Counted from the first letter of the stretch, positions 1 through 8,911 are shown. The stretch is DNA of 64,000 nucleotides from Bacteroidia bacterium (GCA_020635905.1 JACJYV010000008.1:1-64000), one strand, 5' to 3'. Program-made: numbers and translations. Notes: generated by a model not told the origin, from the letters alone.

Positions 1-79
1 GGGGTGGGACTCGAACCCACACGAGTGTTACCCCAATGGTGTTTGAGACCATCGCGTCTACCGATTCCGCCACCCCGGC
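1..79 (-). tRNA. tRNA-Leu (anticodon CAA), 3' end cut by window edge
   Basis: Read on the minus strand, the bases fold into an acceptor arm, D arm, anticodon arm, a long class II variable arm and a T arm. The anticodon stem ATGGT/ACCAT encloses the loop CTCAAAC, giving anticodon CAA (leucine). The T arm is GTGGG-TTCGAGT-CCCAC. The 5' acceptor strand GCCGGGG lies at 79-73. Its 3' partner is cut after CCCC at base 1, so the discriminator base and any encoded CCA cannot be seen. Confidence 0.93.
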
Positions 80-204
80 ATTTTCTCCGCGGCTACCGTC
101 CCGAACACTTTCGGGACCGCTACCCCGGCATTTTGCCCAATCAGTGAGTTTCCTCACTTTCTCCGTTGCTACCGTCCCGAACTCCTTCAGGACCGCACCC
201 CGGA
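71..204. repeat. Threefold repeat of the tRNA-Leu 5' end and leader
   Basis: The string ACCCCGGCA that ends the tRNA (near 72-80) recurs at about 122-130 and again, as CACCCCGGAA, near 196-205. The segments between are also alike: each has CTACCGTCCCGAAC followed by a GGACCGC, with TCTCCG before it. This looks like tandem duplication of the tRNA leader, or remnants of lost tRNA copies. The rest of 80-352 shows no gene. Confidence 0.4.
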
Positions 205-352
205 AAATTTGCAAAAGCTGCCCCAAGGCATGCAACTTTACCGCTGCACTTTCGACTTTATGCAAAAATCGGACTGCAAATCTAATAATTTTCCCGATTT
301 GTACACATCCTTTTCAAGGTTTTTGGAAAAAAGATGATCTTCAAGCTGCCGC

Positions 353-1612
353 ATGCGAAACCTGTTACATACCTGCCTCACCTGCCTCATCCTGCTGAGT
401 GGGTTGCGCCTGTCGGCCCAACCGACCCTCTTCCTGCTCGATACCCTGGTGCTCGACAACCAGGAAACCCAATCCACCCGCCGCTTCCGTTCACCTGAAA
501 CCTGGATGGAAGGCCAGACCTTCCGCGTGCTTGACCGGCAACTGGCCGCTGTCTTTGAATTCGATCTGTCTGGAAACAAGCTCCAAACCACCCTGGCTGG
601 CCCCTCCTACCGCGAAAACAAACCCCTGCGCGACCTCTGGCGCTACCTTTTCCGCCGCAAAAATCCCCTCATGCTCGATTATGCCCTGCCGGTCCACCGT
701 TTTGGATTTCAAAAGCATACAGTCCTGGCCCATGGCATATTTTACATCCTCGATCAGCGGGATTGCTTCGTCCGTCTTCAGATGGGTATAAATCCGGGGC
801 GGGAAGGCCGGAAAAAGCATCTGCGCAGCCCGGATTCCTACGGCCTGTTTCCCTGGCAAACCCCCGACTACCAGCAACTTGGCATTCCCTTCACTGCCTG
901 GAGGCGCCCCCGCACCTTTCCCCGCCAGGAGAGCGAATACAGTTTTGGGCTGGCTTTCTGCAACCTGAGCACCCAACCTCGCCCCAAAATCAGGTGCAAC
1001 AAACTGCAAATCATCCCCTTCCACGGCAAAGCCGGGCCCGACTTCCTGAACGCCCTGGGAGTAAATTGGTTGTTTTCCAACCATGACGGCGGCAACAGAC
1101 TGTTTCTCAGTCACCACGCCACAGACACCATTGTGGAGCTTGATGCACAGGGCAAAATGGTACAAAAGGCCGCCTTTCCCCCTGCCCACCTCAATGCTGT
1201 GCCATTTACACCCCCTTCTCCCGTGAAACTTTCCCGAAAACCAGAAAAAATAAACCCCATCCGGGAAAATCAGCAGCAGTGGTTTTTGCAGGCCAATTAT
1301 CACCTTGCCCTGGTGTACGACCCGGAAAATCAACTGTTATTCCGCCAGTACAAGCAAGGAGTAAGCGACACCTCTTCCCCCGGCCTTTCCCCGGCCGACC
1401 ACCAGTTTATGCTGGGCGAACAGATTCTCCAGTCCCCCAAATGGCTCCAGATCATCGATGCCAGCCAGCCTCTCACCCTCCTGGCCGAACTTCCCCTTCC
1501 CCCAAACCAGAAAATCCTCGGAGCCCGCGGCGGCATCCTCTACACCCTCGCCCCCTTCAATTTTAAGGAACAGAAATTGCTGGTAATCCGTTATCAAATA
1601 AAAATACCATGA
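353..1612 (+). CDS. Secreted 6-bladed beta-propeller-like protein, function unknown
   Basis: The 419-residue product begins with a signal peptide (basic start, hydrophobic stretch to about residue 22, ending LSAQ) and so should be exported. The rest has repeated short beta-strand patterns, such as VFEFDLSGN near residue 67 and TIVELDAQGK near 260, of the kind seen in the 6-bladed beta-propeller lipoproteins of Bacteroidota. No catalytic motif was recognised and there is no T9SS domain. The stop codon overlaps the start of the thioredoxin gene by 4 bases (ATGA), so the two are almost certainly cotranslated. Codons are strongly C-ending. The fold call is tentative. Confidence 0.75.
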   Translation: MRNLLHTCLTCLILLSGLRLSAQPTLFLLDTLVLDNQETQSTRRFRSPETWMEGQTFRVLDRQLAAVFEFDLSGNKLQTTLAGPSYRENKPLRDLWRYLFRRKNPLMLDYALPVHRFGFQKHTVLAHGIFYILDQRDCFVRLQMGINPGREGRKKHLRSPDSYGLFPWQTPDYQQLGIPFTAWRRPRTFPRQESEYSFGLAFCNLSTQPRPKIRCNKLQIIPFHGKAGPDFLNALGVNWLFSNHDGGNRLFLSHHATDTIVELDAQGKMVQKAAFPPAHLNAVPFTPPSPVKLSRKPEKINPIRENQQQWFLQANYHLALVYDPENQLLFRQYKQGVSDTSSPGLSPADHQFMLGEQILQSPKWLQIIDASQPLTLLAELPLPPNQKILGARGGILYTLAPFNFKEQKLLVIRYQIKIP

Positions 1613-2079
1613 AAAGGATTTTCCTGGCTCTCACCCTCACCTCACTGAGCATCTGCATGCTCACCAGCTTCCAAACTCTTCAGGCCCAGGCACCCGCCGA
1701 GAGCTTATACGACATCCTGAAAAACGCAAAAAAACCGCGTCCCAACCTCCTGGTGATTGATTTTTGGGCTTCCTGGTGTGGACCTTGCCGCGATTCCTTT
1801 CACCACCTCCGCGAAGTCGAAGCAGCTACCCGCGACCAAGGCGTCGGGTTCATCAGCATTTCCGAAGACCGCTCCAAACTCGCCTGGGAAAAAGCCCTGC
1901 AGGAAGAACAATTGCCCTGGCCTCAATACCGCCTTACTGAGCGCCGCGAAATCGCACTCGTGCAGAAAAACTTCCCTCACAAAGTCATTCCCACCCTTTA
2001 TCTCGTCACTCCCCAGGGCAAAATCATCAAAATCAAAGACAGAAACCTCCTCCAGGAAGAAATCAACCAGCATTTATAA
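1609..2079 (+). CDS. Exported thioredoxin-like (TlpA/ResA type) protein
   Basis: This 156-residue protein has an N-terminal signal peptide (to about residue 27, ending QAQA) followed by one thioredoxin-fold domain. The redox motif WASWCGPC is near residue 58-65, preceded by the usual LLVIDF strand, and the cis-proline strand KVIPTLYLV is near residue 125. Proteins of this type reduce or exchange disulfides in the periplasm. It starts inside the last codon of the upstream propeller-like gene, so the two form a translationally coupled pair. The substrate is unknown. Confidence 0.88.
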   Translation: MKRIFLALTLTSLSICMLTSFQTLQAQAPAESLYDILKNAKKPRPNLLVIDFWASWCGPCRDSFHHLREVEAATRDQGVGFISISEDRSKLAWEKALQEEQLPWPQYRLTERREIALVQKNFPHKVIPTLYLVTPQGKIIKIKDRNLLQEEINQHL

Positions 2080-2127
2080 GCGATAAAGCTTTTGGGGCTT
2101 TAGGATTAATTGAGCCGCATTAGCCCT

Positions 2128-2290
2128 ACTCAATCCAAAGGACTGAAGCCGGTAAAAGGGCATTTCCTTTGGCGAAGCCATTTCGTGTGCGAGGGCTATG
2201 GCAAACCCCGGGCCAAAGTCTCCTTCTCCAAAGGAGCGACCTTTTTGTGAGGCAGCTCGAAGCTTGTAGCTCGCAGCTCGCAGCTAAAAA
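2128..2290. repeat. Degenerate R1 fragment followed by AGCTCG word repeat
   Basis: Bases around 2128-2187 resemble the left end of repeat R1 (CAATCC, then GGACTGAAGCC, then TTTGGCGAAGCCA). Bases 2252-2285 are a run of near copies of GCAGCTCGAAGCTTGTAGCT. The same word is found near 3838-3901, 51585-51612 and 52229-52270. No gene is visible between 2080 and 2296. Confidence 0.5.
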
Positions 2291-2308
2291 AATCCTTTAG
2301 GATTTTTT
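2286..2308 (-). terminator. Weak A/T-rich hairpin over the stop of the DinB-like gene
   Basis: AAAAAATCC (2287-2295) and GGATTTTTT (2300-2308) are perfect inverted copies around a TTTA loop. Read on the minus strand this gives a short hairpin ending in U residues directly at the stop codon of the DinB-like gene. Its GC content is low, so it may be a weak terminator. Confidence 0.4.
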
Positions 2309-2821
2309 CAAATACCTCTCCTTGATCACCATCATATGATGGGTCACGTGCCCGCACATGATATACATGATGGCCCGCGCCGAAATCTCCTGATCGTTGG
2401 CAATCCCTGTACGTGACAACTCATTATCGCTCAGGTTCTTAAACATCATCTGATTGGCCTGGCGCAACAGGTGAAACTCGTCCTGCAGGTCATCCATCTC
2501 ATAATAATTATACCCGCTGGCCTTGATATAGTCATTCTCCTCAAAACCCGGCAGCGGCGTCTTATCTCCCCGGCTGATGCGCAGGGCGCGGTACGCAAAA
2601 ATCCGTTCACAATCAATAATATGCCCCACAACCTCCTTGATCGTCCATTTTCCCTCGGCATACGACTTCTCAAACATATCAGGATCAATGGAATCCAGAA
2701 AATCATCGAAAATCTCGATCTGTTTTTCCATGTATTTCATGGGATCCCGGTCCTTCACCCGCATAATGTAGGAGTGATAATATTCGGGAGCCTCTTTCAA
2801 AATCGTTCTGATGTCCGTCAT
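2297..2821 (-). CDS. DinB-like four-helix-bundle protein
   Basis: The 174-residue product matches the DinB/YfiT-like family in length and pattern. It has WTIKEVVGHIIDCERIFAYR near residues 59-78, which supplies the first metal-ligand histidine, and CGHVTHHMMVIKERY near residues 155-169, with the other two. Family members are metal-binding four-helix bundles; some are thiol-dependent transferases, but most have no assigned reaction. There is no signal peptide, so it is cytoplasmic. It is transcribed alone, away from neighbours on both sides. Confidence 0.85.
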   Translation of the reverse strand: MTDIRTILKEAPEYYHSYIMRVKDRDPMKYMEKQIEIFDDFLDSIDPDMFEKSYAEGKWTIKEVVGHIIDCERIFAYRALRISRGDKTPLPGFEENDYIKASGYNYYEMDDLQDEFHLLRQANQMMFKNLSDNELSRTGIANDQEISARAIMYIMCGHVTHHMMVIKERYLKKS

Positions 2822-3170
2822 AATAAATTTATTGATTGAAGGCGCAATTTAGGAAGGAGGAAGCGCAAGGGCAAGCAAAGAACCAGATAAAGCTTGCCTG
2901 AATCAGACAAAATTTGGGGGGAGGAAAATACCCAACGGACATAAGGTTTGGATCCCACTTTGCGCAAACTGCGGACTGCCCTGCAGCCGCGCGTCTGGGC
3001 TGCCTGTCCGCACAACCCCCGCTGCCTGGCGCGCCGCAAAAAGCACGGCGCCGCGCCAGACCCACATGCAGCCGAGGCCGCGAAAAAGCCACGGCTCGAG
3101 AGTAGCGAGATTTGGGTAGCGAGTAGCGAGTAAAGGGTGCGAGAAACGAATACCAGGTAGCGCTAAACTC
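2822..3170. other. Intergenic region without a gene
   Basis: This 349-base stretch contains no credible coding sequence. Its centre is very GC-rich. Its right end (about 3099-3140) repeats the word GTAGCGAG several times, another short near-tandem word repeat. Confidence 0.5.
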
Positions 3171-3510
3171 TAAATCAATCCAGGGGATTGAAGCCGCGAA
3201 GCGGGGATATTTTTTGGCGAAGCCAACCAGAGTGGGGTGGCCTTGCCAAAACCAGGGGGCGGCCTTGAGCGAGGGGAGTGGGCGGCTGGGGGCTTTGTGT
3301 GCTGGGTCCGTGGTGTGATGGGGCAGGGTTCAGGTTTTGGCGATTTTTGCTTCTTTTTCTAACAAATCGACCAAGGGGAGATTCACGAGTGCCTTTGAAA
3401 CTAACAAACCTACGAGTAAAGAAGGCCCGCCCGGCCAGGGCAACACAAAGATTAACCACCATCACCAAATTTTGCGACAATTTGTTGTCGCTTACATCGC
3501 CCTAAGTGCC
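3171..3510 (-). repeat. Dispersed repeat R1, copy A (with 54-base insertion)
   Basis: R1 is a hairpin-rich repeat of about 290 bases with copies at 3171, 3511, 5858 and 50383 and a diverged copy near 54007. It begins with the hairpin TCAATCC-AGG-GGATTGA, then TTGGC-GAA-GCCAA, and ends with a hairpin GCGACAA/TTGTCGC. On the minus strand it holds an open frame for a peptide with LNPAPSHHGPS and PLVLARPP. Copy A differs from the others by 54 extra bases near 3361-3414, which keep that frame open. It is joined head to tail to copy B. Confidence 0.85.
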
Positions 3511-3796
3511 TAAATCAATCCAGGGGATTGAAGCCGCGAAGCGGAGGTGTATTTTGGCGAAGCCAACCAGGGTGGGGTGGCCTTGCCAAAACCAGGGGGC
3601 GGCCTTGAGCGAGGGGAGTGGGCGGCTGGGGGCTTTGTGTGCTGGGTCCGTGGTGTGATGGGGCAGGGTTCAGGTTTTGGCGATTTTTGCTTCTTTTTCT
3701 AAAAAAGAAGGCCTGCCCGGCCAGGGCACCCCAAAAACTAACTACCAAATTTAAATTTTGCGACAACTTGTTGTCGCTTACGACGCCCTAAGAGCC
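3511..3796 (-). repeat. Dispersed repeat R1, copy B
   Basis: This copy directly follows copy A in the same orientation and is nearly identical to it apart from the missing 54 bases. The terminal hairpin is GCGACAA-CT-TGTTGTCGC-like, near 3757-3774. It lies downstream of the phosphatase gene, on the same strand. Confidence 0.85.
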
Positions 3797-3835
3797 TAAA
3801 CGAGTATCCAACCCTTCCGCTGAAGGCGGAAAAGT

Positions 3836-3901
3836 AACTCGAAGCTCGGGCCAAAGGCCCCCTACGGGAAAGCTTGCAGCTAGGAGCCAGAAGCTCGCAG
3901 C
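3836..3901. repeat. AGCTCG/AAGCTTG word repeat
   Basis: Near-tandem copies of words such as AACTCGAAGCTCG, AAGCTTGCAGCT and AAGCTCGCAGCTT run up to the stop codon of the phosphatase gene. The same word family occurs at four other intergenic places in the window. Confidence 0.55.
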
Positions 3902-5773
3902 TTAATTAACCTTCACCACCCTCGAATGCACCGCATGCCCACCCGACTCCACTTCCAGCAGGTACATTCCTCTGGCCAGGCTGCTCGCGTCAATGCCGCG
4001 CAGGTGCAATCCCTCGGGTTGAAATCCCCCGTCAAACTCCAGCAACTTCCGTCCATCCAGATCCAGCAGGCGGAAAAACACCTGCCCAGGCTGAAACAAG
4101 TGGTACTGAATCCCAAATCCCACCTCAAAAGGATTGGGATAGGTTCCAAACAGGATCGGGGTGGCCAGATCCTCCTCCAATCCCACAGGATTGTCGGGTT
4201 TCTTGGGCGGGGCAATGGCCGTCATAGCTGAGCTTGCTTCAGCCGCGGCTGTGGCCTTGCGCAGGTGGCTTTCCTGGTCCAGTACATACCACGATTCCTC
4301 TCTGGAAGTCGTGTAATTTCCCTGCGTCGCAATCTGACTAACAATATAATAGTCAGCCTGAGCGCGGGTCTTATTGAGATCCAGTACAAAAAAACCGTGG
4401 TCGGCCAGGTTGATGTATTTGATATGCTGATTGGCCGCCTGAATGATTGCATTGGCAAAATTCACCCCTGTGTTTTCCGTCGTAATACTGGTAGTCACAA
4501 ATTCCACCGCCACCGAATTGGCCCCCGTGGAGGGATCATAACCCGGCAATGGCAGGTCATTGGCCCAGTTGGAGTGAATATCCCCGGTCAGCACCACCAC
4601 ATCCGTGATGTTTTTGGTCAGGATCGAGTCGTACACCCGCTGCCGTTCGGCGCGGTAACCATCCCATTGGTCGGGATTGACGGGTCCCACAAAGGGAATT
4701 TCCAAAGGTGCCATCATCACCTGCTGCCCAAGCACCTTCCAGCGTGCATGCGACGTATCCATTTCTGTAGCCAGCCAGCCCAGTTGCACGGGCCCGATCA
4801 TGTGGCGGCTCGAATCATCGATGGCAGAGCCGGTCACCTGCTCGTCACGGTCAGCCAGACGGGTATCCAACATGATCAGGTCCACCAGTTCGCCATACTC
4901 CAGGGTGCGGTAAATGCGCAGAGAATCCTGCAAATCGGGCAGGCGAATGGGCATCCATTCAAAATAGGCCCGGATAGAATTGGCCCGGCGGGCCAGCCAG
5001 GGGCCTTCATTGGTCGTGTCGTGGTCAGGCGAACCAAAAGTCCAGGAGTTGTTCGAAGACTCGTGGTCGTCCCATACGGGAATGATGGGATACATCTGGT
5101 GCAGGCACTGCAGGTGCGGATCCAGCTTATACTGCGAGTGCCGCAGACGGTAATCGTTCAGATCGATGATCTCCTTGTCGGGCTCGTGTTTGCGGTCCCC
5201 GCTTCCTCCCGATTTCTCATAGATATAATCTCCCAGGTGGATTACAGCGGCCACATCGTTGCGCATTGCCAGGGCTTCATAGGCATTGAAATACCCGCTG
5301 CTGTAGCGGGCACAACTCACCACCCCGAAGCGAAGCGAGTCCACATCACCCACAGGAGCCGTGCGGGTCCGCCCGATCAGCGACCAGCGGTCCTGCCAGC
5401 GAAAGCGATAATAATACCAGGTGGCGGGCTGCAGCCCGTTCACATCAATCTTGACCGTATAGTCAATCAGATCGTTGGTGGTGGCAGTTCCGCTCTTCAC
5501 GGGCACCGCAAAAGAGGTATCGAGGGCCATTTCCCAATCCACGCTCACAGGCCCGGTCGTATCGGGCGTCACCCGGGTCCAAAGGATCACCGCGTCAGGC
5601 AGCGGGTCGCCCGAGGCCACCCCGTGGTAAAAAGGACGGTATTGCTCATCCAGATTGGAGCGGCTGCCCACATCATCGGGATTGGCTTGGGCAAAAATTC
5701 TTCCTCCCACCCAGAAAAGCAGACAAAACAAAAGTAAATTTCTCATGACCCTCACTAACTGGTTGCTATTCAA
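3902..5773 (-). CDS. PhoD-type alkaline phosphatase with T9SS sorting domain
   Basis: The 623-residue protein has a signal peptide (FAQ end near residue 29), an N-terminal Ig-like PhoD domain (about 45-140) with HGVASGDPLPDAVILWTRV, and a metallophosphatase domain (about 147-500). Metal-site motifs visible are VVSCARY near 151, HLGDYIYE near 179, WDDHESSNN near 234 and LTGDIHSNW near 395. The last 80 residues, starting at TYPNPFE, form a type A T9SS sorting domain, so it should be cell-surface or secreted. PhoD enzymes hydrolyse phosphodiesters and monoesters to release phosphate. A second start at residue 10 (MRNLLLF) would give a more typical signal peptide. It is flanked on both sides by R1 repeats. 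Confidence 0.92.
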   Translation of the reverse strand: MNSNQLVRVMRNLLLFCLLFWVGGRIFAQANPDDVGSRSNLDEQYRPFYHGVASGDPLPDAVILWTRVTPDTTGPVSVDWEMALDTSFAVPVKSGTATTNDLIDYTVKIDVNGLQPATWYYYRFRWQDRWSLIGRTRTAPVGDVDSLRFGVVSCARYSSGYFNAYEALAMRNDVAAVIHLGDYIYEKSGGSGDRKHEPDKEIIDLNDYRLRHSQYKLDPHLQCLHQMYPIIPVWDDHESSNNSWTFGSPDHDTTNEGPWLARRANSIRAYFEWMPIRLPDLQDSLRIYRTLEYGELVDLIMLDTRLADRDEQVTGSAIDDSSRHMIGPVQLGWLATEMDTSHARWKVLGQQVMMAPLEIPFVGPVNPDQWDGYRAERQRVYDSILTKNITDVVVLTGDIHSNWANDLPLPGYDPSTGANSVAVEFVTTSITTENTGVNFANAIIQAANQHIKYINLADHGFFVLDLNKTRAQADYYIVSQIATQGNYTTSREESWYVLDQESHLRKATAAAEASSAMTAIAPPKKPDNPVGLEEDLATPILFGTYPNPFEVGFGIQYHLFQPGQVFFRLLDLDGRKLLEFDGGFQPEGLHLRGIDASSLARGMYLLEVESGGHAVHSRVVKVN

Positions 5774-5857
5774 TTTCTTTGGGAAAATTACACTAAAAAG
5801 TGCATTGCTGCAAGCAGGGAAAAGGGAGTTGGGGTAATGAGAAAAGTGTAACGAGTT

Positions 5858-6143
5858 GAATCAATCCGGAGGATTGAATCCGCCATGCGGGAATGCTCTC
5901 TTGGGGAAGCCAACCCAGGTGGGGTGGCCTTGCCAAAACCAGGGGGCGGCCTTGAGCGATGGTAGTGGGCGGCTGAAGGCCTTGTGGGCTGGGTCCGTGG
6001 TGTGATGGGGCAGGGTTTAGGTTTTGGCGCTTTTTGCTTCTTTTTCTAAAAAAGAAGGCCCGCCCGGCCAGGGTACCCCAAAAATTAACAATCAAATTCA
6101 AATTTTGCGACAACATGATGTCGCTAACATCGTTATAAGGGCC
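5858..6143 (-). repeat. Dispersed repeat R1, copy C
   Basis: This is a third R1 copy, same length as copy B and in the same orientation. It sits between the phosphatase start and the 3' end of the Omp28 gene. The closing hairpin is GCGACA-ACATGA-TGTCGC, with arms shortened by one pair relative to the others. Relative to copy B most base changes alter the hypothetical peptide, so it does not look like a protein gene. Confidence 0.85.
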
Positions 6144-6180
6144 AAAAAAACCAAACCGGTCCAAAGACCCCTTCAGGACA

Positions 6181-6201
6181 ACCGTAAACCGTAAACCGTT
6201 T
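6181..6201. repeat. ACCGTAAACC word repeat
   Basis: The words ACCGTAAACC, GTAAACC and GTTTAC are repeated in tandem, running into the stop codon of the Omp28 gene. The same word is present at 19847-19880 and 61370-61405. Confidence 0.55.
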
Positions 6202-7078
6202 ACTCCCCAATCTCCACTTCCCGCACATTGCGGATCACCTTGGTGCTGTTATCCATCACATAAGCCACTACGGCGCAGTTATTGGCAACCCAGCTGTTGT
6301 CGAGGGTGAATTTCCAGGTTTTGGTAAACTGATCGCCCTGGCTGATGGCCGTGGCGGAAAGGGGCTCACCCCAGGTATTGGAGGTCACCGTGGCCTGCAG
6401 CATGTGGTTGTGCACATAGTCAGGTAGCAGGTCGGGCGTTTTGGAGTAGTCGGTCTGGGGACCGACGATGGAATCCTCGATGATTTGCACCACCACATTT
6501 TCATTGACGGAGGCATCGGTCAGGTAGCGTACATCCACTTGGATGCTCACCTCGCGGGTGGTGGCGTTATAATCTGCCTTCAGGCCCATGGCCACGGTAG
6601 GCGTTTCGTTCAATTGCTGAGACACATAGGTGCCCCACTGGGAATAGGCAATCCTCAGCTTGCCACTGAAATCCTTCTGGTCCACCAGGCCCAGAGGAAG
6701 CCCCTCGGCTGCACAGCCGAAAAAAGCATCCATTTCCGTGCCCTCAGCGGTGCGGTAATCCGCGGGATAATCTGGATTCTTAGGCTTGGCAAAGTTGCCC
6801 ACGTGCAGGGCCACCACTACAAGTTGGTCGCCATACACGCCTTTCAGCTGAGTGGCTTTTTCTGCTGCCCGGGGACAGTTTCCGCAGGTATGTCCGGTGT
6901 AATCGCCAATGTACACGACCTTGGTCGAATCCACTTCGCCCGGATTGATGGTGTCATTATTGGTGGTATCCACCTCCCATTCAATGCGGTCTTCAGGCTT
7001 GATAATATCGCAACCCTGAAAGGCAGCAAAGCTGGCGAGCAAAAGCAGAAAGGAAATAAGCAGCGCTGACTTCTTCAT
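6200..7078 (-). CDS. Omp28-family outer-membrane lipoprotein with CxxC
   Basis: The protein is about 292 residues from the ATG at 7078; a TTG two codons upstream is less likely. The signal peptide ends with a lipobox-like AFQGC near residue 23, so it should be a lipoprotein. A thioredoxin-like region follows with YTGHTCGNCP near residues 60-69, a CxxC redox motif, then LVVVALHVG and the beta-rich C-terminal half typical of Omp28. No T9SS domain is present, unlike its two larger relatives at 9555 and 11715. It is downstream of the DUF6029 and TlpA-like genes on the same strand. Confidence 0.88.
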   Translation of the reverse strand: MKKSALLISFLLLLASFAAFQGCDIIKPEDRIEWEVDTTNNDTINPGEVDSTKVVYIGDYTGHTCGNCPRAAEKATQLKGVYGDQLVVVALHVGNFAKPKNPDYPADYRTAEGTEMDAFFGCAAEGLPLGLVDQKDFSGKLRIAYSQWGTYVSQQLNETPTVAMGLKADYNATTREVSIQVDVRYLTDASVNENVVVQIIEDSIVGPQTDYSKTPDLLPDYVHNHMLQATVTSNTWGEPLSATAISQGDQFTKTWKFTLDNSWVANNCAVVAYVMDNSTKVIRNVREVEIGE

Positions 7079-7081
7079 ATT

Positions 7082-7089
7082 CAAATATA
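7082..7089 (-). promoter_or_regulatory. Possible -7 element TATATTTG close to the Omp28 start
   Basis: On the minus strand TATATTTG matches the Bacteroidota -7 consensus TAnnTTTG and ends three bases before the ATG at 7078. If used, it would give an almost leaderless mRNA. A clear -33 TTG was not found. Confidence 0.35.
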
Positions 7090-7095
7090 CTAAAG

Positions 7096-7213
7096 GGGAT
7101 CACTAAAAACAAAGTAGTTCAAGGCGGACGCAGGTGAGGAAAGCGGAGTTTCCTTGGGTATATGAGCATTTCCGAACCCGGTCCAACCCAGAAATTCGGT
7201 TTCAAGAGGTTCC
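7096..7213 (+). repeat. Dispersed repeat R2, copy 1 (degenerate)
   Basis: R2 is a 122-base element with inverted ends; the best copy is at 39677. This copy keeps TCAAGGCGGACGCAGGT, a TGAGCATTT core and the end GGTTCCC, but its terminal inverted repeat is imperfect. It ends exactly at the stop codon of the DUF6029 gene. Confidence 0.7.
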
Positions 7214-8887
7214 CTAAAAAGAGCCCGAAACGGTAAGGTTAAATCCATTTGCCGCGGGAACCACCCGGCAAACCCCGCCTACACAGAGCACCCCGGCCCT
7301 TTGACGACCGTACCCGGCCGATAAACGGTACTGGCCCCAGTTATATCCTCCCGTAAAGGAGTAATAGTGCAAACGCTTTTCAGGCACAGCGTTCCCATAG
7401 TTATATTCATCGTAAGCGGCTATAAACCAGTGCGGTGCAATGGTATATTCAGCCAAAACCATGGCCCAGCTGCCAAACTCCTGCTTCGCCAGGGCATGCT
7501 GAAACTCCATGCGCAGGGTCTGCTTGGGCTTCACTTTGTAGGAAACATCCAGGATGGTCACATGCGATTTCACCTGTGTACTGGCGTCAAAGCCGGTCAA
7601 CTGGTGGAAAAGCTGGTGGTCGTACAGGATGTAGAGGTAGGTAAAACTGCCCTTCCAGTGGGCATTGAACTTGCGGGAAATCTCCACATTGATGTCCTGA
7701 AAGTAAGGTTGAGGAGTGAGGTCCAGAAAGCCCGTGGTGTATCCATCTGTAGGGTCGATGGCCGGGGTTTTGACCAGGCCGTTCAGGCGGGAGTAATTGG
7801 CGGTAATGCTGGTGCCGTATTTCCCTCCCAGCTTGGAGCCTTTTTTGATATTATAAATGACTTCTGCCTGAATCCCAAATTCTCCCAAAGGCTGAGTGGC
7901 ATAAGGGAAAAGAGTGGCCAGACGATAGGTATGCTGCTTGGTTTGAGGGGGAAGGAAATTGATGGTCAGGTTATTGAAAGTGGCGCCGCGGTCACTGCGA
8001 AAATCCAGGTTGTCGATCCGCTTGGCCGCCACAGAAATGCCCAATCCCTTGCGGGAATAGCTCCCCTGCACCAGCAAGCCGCTTCCCGGCTTGTAAATCT
8101 GGTTATTCACAGTGGAAGGGTCGTTTACCTTGGTCACATACTCAGCAGCCAGACCAAAGCCTCCGTGGTTCAGATTCATCCTGAATCCGTTGATACCCAC
8201 GTTTTTGGGCAACACATATTGCGGATCCTGATCAGCCTGGAAACGGCTTACAAAGGAATATCCCAGCTTGATGCGGGTTTTAAGCGAATCCATACCCGGG
8301 ATCAGGTCGTTGAGGGTCATGTCCACATTGGCGCCCCGCACGATGCCTTCACTTTTGTTTTGCAGATCGTAGGAAAAGGCATTCCGCTGATTACCAATCA
8401 GTCCGGTAACTTCCAGCCCGCTCACGGGCTTGATTTTCACCCGGGCGCCATCAATGGCGTTATCAAATCCCAGCCCCCATGATTCGTAGGACCTCAGGGT
8501 CATTCCACTCCCAAATTGCTCATAAAACGTACCCACAGTCACATCAATGTGGTCGGTGGTGTACTGGGCAAAGCGGTGCGAAATTCCCGCTCCGCGGGCC
8601 CGGGTAAAACCCTGCAAAGCAGGGGCATACATTTCAAAACGGCCGCCGGCCCGGAAATTACCCAGACTGTAGGTCATGTACAGAAAACCATTGGCTCCCA
8701 CCTTCTCAGGAAATTCAGGAGCCCCGATCAGGGTATCCTCGTAATAGAGCGCCCCGTCAAACTGGAAATTTCCGGCTACCTGTCCCCACTTGCCCTCGGT
8801 CTGTGCCCGCAGAACAGGGGTAAAACAAAAACACAAAAAGACAGCCAGGGCTGTCTTGATGGTGTATTTCGGGAATGTATATTGCAT
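7214..8887 (-). CDS. DUF6029 outer-membrane beta-barrel-like protein
   Basis: The 557-residue product has a signal peptide ending LRAQ near residue 29 and then regular amphipathic beta strands with aromatic ends through to a final strand FNLTVSGSF, as in outer-membrane barrels. The order GQVAGNFQFDGALYYEDT, then GAPEFPEKVGANGFLYMTY, is characteristic of the DUF6029 family of Bacteroidota. The function is unknown; the family commonly sits beside TlpA-like and Omp28 genes, as it does here. It starts 24 bases after the TlpA-like gene, so the two are likely cotranscribed. Confidence 0.85.
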   Translation of the reverse strand: MQYTFPKYTIKTALAVFLCFCFTPVLRAQTEGKWGQVAGNFQFDGALYYEDTLIGAPEFPEKVGANGFLYMTYSLGNFRAGGRFEMYAPALQGFTRARGAGISHRFAQYTTDHIDVTVGTFYEQFGSGMTLRSYESWGLGFDNAIDGARVKIKPVSGLEVTGLIGNQRNAFSYDLQNKSEGIVRGANVDMTLNDLIPGMDSLKTRIKLGYSFVSRFQADQDPQYVLPKNVGINGFRMNLNHGGFGLAAEYVTKVNDPSTVNNQIYKPGSGLLVQGSYSRKGLGISVAAKRIDNLDFRSDRGATFNNLTINFLPPQTKQHTYRLATLFPYATQPLGEFGIQAEVIYNIKKGSKLGGKYGTSITANYSRLNGLVKTPAIDPTDGYTTGFLDLTPQPYFQDINVEISRKFNAHWKGSFTYLYILYDHQLFHQLTGFDASTQVKSHVTILDVSYKVKPKQTLRMEFQHALAKQEFGSWAMVLAEYTIAPHWFIAAYDEYNYGNAVPEKRLHYYSFTGGYNWGQYRLSAGYGRQRAGVLCVGGVCRVVPAANGFNLTVSGSF

Positions 8888-8911
8888 AAGCTGTGTGGAT
8901 AATACCCCGTT

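Noticed and set aside
4265..5737. 490-codon plus-strand frame opposite the phosphatase gene
   Set aside because: It is the antisense shadow of a well-supported PhoD gene; its sequence is rich in H, R and I runs with no domain.
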